A stretch of DNA of 64,000 nt from Bin80 sp964291275 (lineage in GTDB: Bacteria > Bacteroidota > Rhodothermia > Rhodothermales > Bin80): assembly GCA_964291275.2 (NCBI GenBank), contig OZ219799.1, forward strand, positions 2,294,001 through 2,358,000, written 5' to 3'. Made by a program: the position numbers and the translations under genes. The notes under the pieces are model-generated. The model had not been told where the DNA came from. It saw only the letters and a program-made list of their open reading frames with translations, and did not search any database. Shown piece after piece: positions 63,479 to 64,000 of the stretch (its first letter is position 1; each line of letters begins with the position of its first letter).

Positions 63479-64000
63479 GATGATGTTTAGGATTCAAAGA
63501 TGTTCTTGAACCAGAAATTGTATCTATGGTTACTTATGCGTATTCGTCATTTTGATACGTAGCAGGCTTGGTTTGGGCCTCAAGTGTTGTTCAGCCTTAT
63601 CACCTTCCTTCTTCTTGTGCATTGGGGTACTTCTTGACTTCCTCCAACGAGCACCCCATTGACCTGTTGCCCCTGATTGAATTGCAACTGCCTGTAGCAG
63701 TTGTAGGTTACTATCATCGTCCTGCTTGCCGTTTCAACTCAGCGCTATATGGTTTACATAGAATGTCTCGGAACGCCCTCCGCTTTACTCGCCGGGAAGG
63801 ATACCTCTTATGTTCTTCGAATGGTGAGCGTTCTTCGGCTGGACCAACGTATCGGATCTGTGGATTGTTTTGGGGATGAACAAGCCCAGTTCTTTGTGAA
63901 ACTGCCGCAATATCAGGTCATGTGCGTTCGCTGAGATATCTATGTTGATTCACCGACGATTCAGTTTTTCAGCTGTGATACAAGCGGTCGTACACCCACA
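63479..64000. other. Right-end region, no confident gene
   Basis: A forward frame (63749-63934) reads VYIECLGTPSALLAGKDTSY, VLRMVSVLRLDQRIGSVDCF and so on, and ends QYQVMCVR. It looks somewhat coding but was not identified, and another frame overlaps it (63568-63879). It may be a remnant. Confidence 0.35.

Noticed and set aside
1..64000. CRISPR arrays and Cas genes
   Set aside because: No regularly spaced direct repeats of the right size and no Cas-like proteins were seen. The only tandem-like repeats are inside the gene at 9005-10138.

Overview
The window looks like a chromosome segment of a Gram-negative bacterium of the Rhodothermota/Bacteroidota group. The support is an outer-membrane lipid transport operon (mlaE-mlaF-mlaD), two RND efflux pumps, many lipoproteins, and a subtilase ending in a type IX secretion sorting domain (YPNPF motif). 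The lineage is an inference from gene content; no rRNA or marker phylogeny is available here.

Layout. 1-10.7 kb is mostly housekeeping: dusB, DUF445, HD hydrolase, mlaDFE, radA, an ECF sigma factor with its putative anti-sigma factor and two secreted coiled-coil proteins, then apt. 10.8-14.7 kb is a reverse-strand polysaccharide cluster (two glycosyltransferases and wecB) led by the decayed end of a membrane-protein gene. 15-22.9 kb has an SDR, mnmA, a lipoprotein, a TlpA-like protein, an alditol-oxidase-like flavoprotein and a two-gene trans-3-hydroxyproline pathway. 23-31.5 kb is an accessory region. It holds a translationally coupled AAA_14/DUF4143 ATPase and a 1.4-kilo-residue NACHT-like NTPase with a C-terminal PD-(D/E)XK nuclease, a decayed second copy of the big gene, and broken lolC/E and istB genes. 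31.7-41.8 kb has two metallopeptidases (the second disrupted next to an IS4/IS5-type transposase), tRNA-Thr, an HPF-like protein, a lipoprotein, class II DAHP synthase and a zinc alcohol dehydrogenase.

41.8-48.2 kb is the most striking part. It is a complete IS1595-type passenger transposon with 38-bp terminal inverted repeats starting GGG and an 8-bp target duplication TTAACAAA. It carries an EcoRI-type adenine methyltransferase, a DUF262-HNH protein, an unknown protein and a small basic protein. A group II intron sits inside its right terminal repeat. Removing the intron in silico restores the repeat, which fixes the intron ends. The intron's own reverse transcriptase has a premature TAG.

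48.2-64 kb holds a BI-1 family membrane protein, an IolC-like kinase, the T9SS subtilase, two divergent RND loci (a lone pump; an adaptor plus pump), a beta-propeller-like lipoprotein and a branched-chain-amino-acid-type binding lipoprotein.

The best candidates for undescribed biology are the NACHT-nuclease/AAA_14 pair (putative anti-phage system) and the mobile methylase-DUF262-HNH module.
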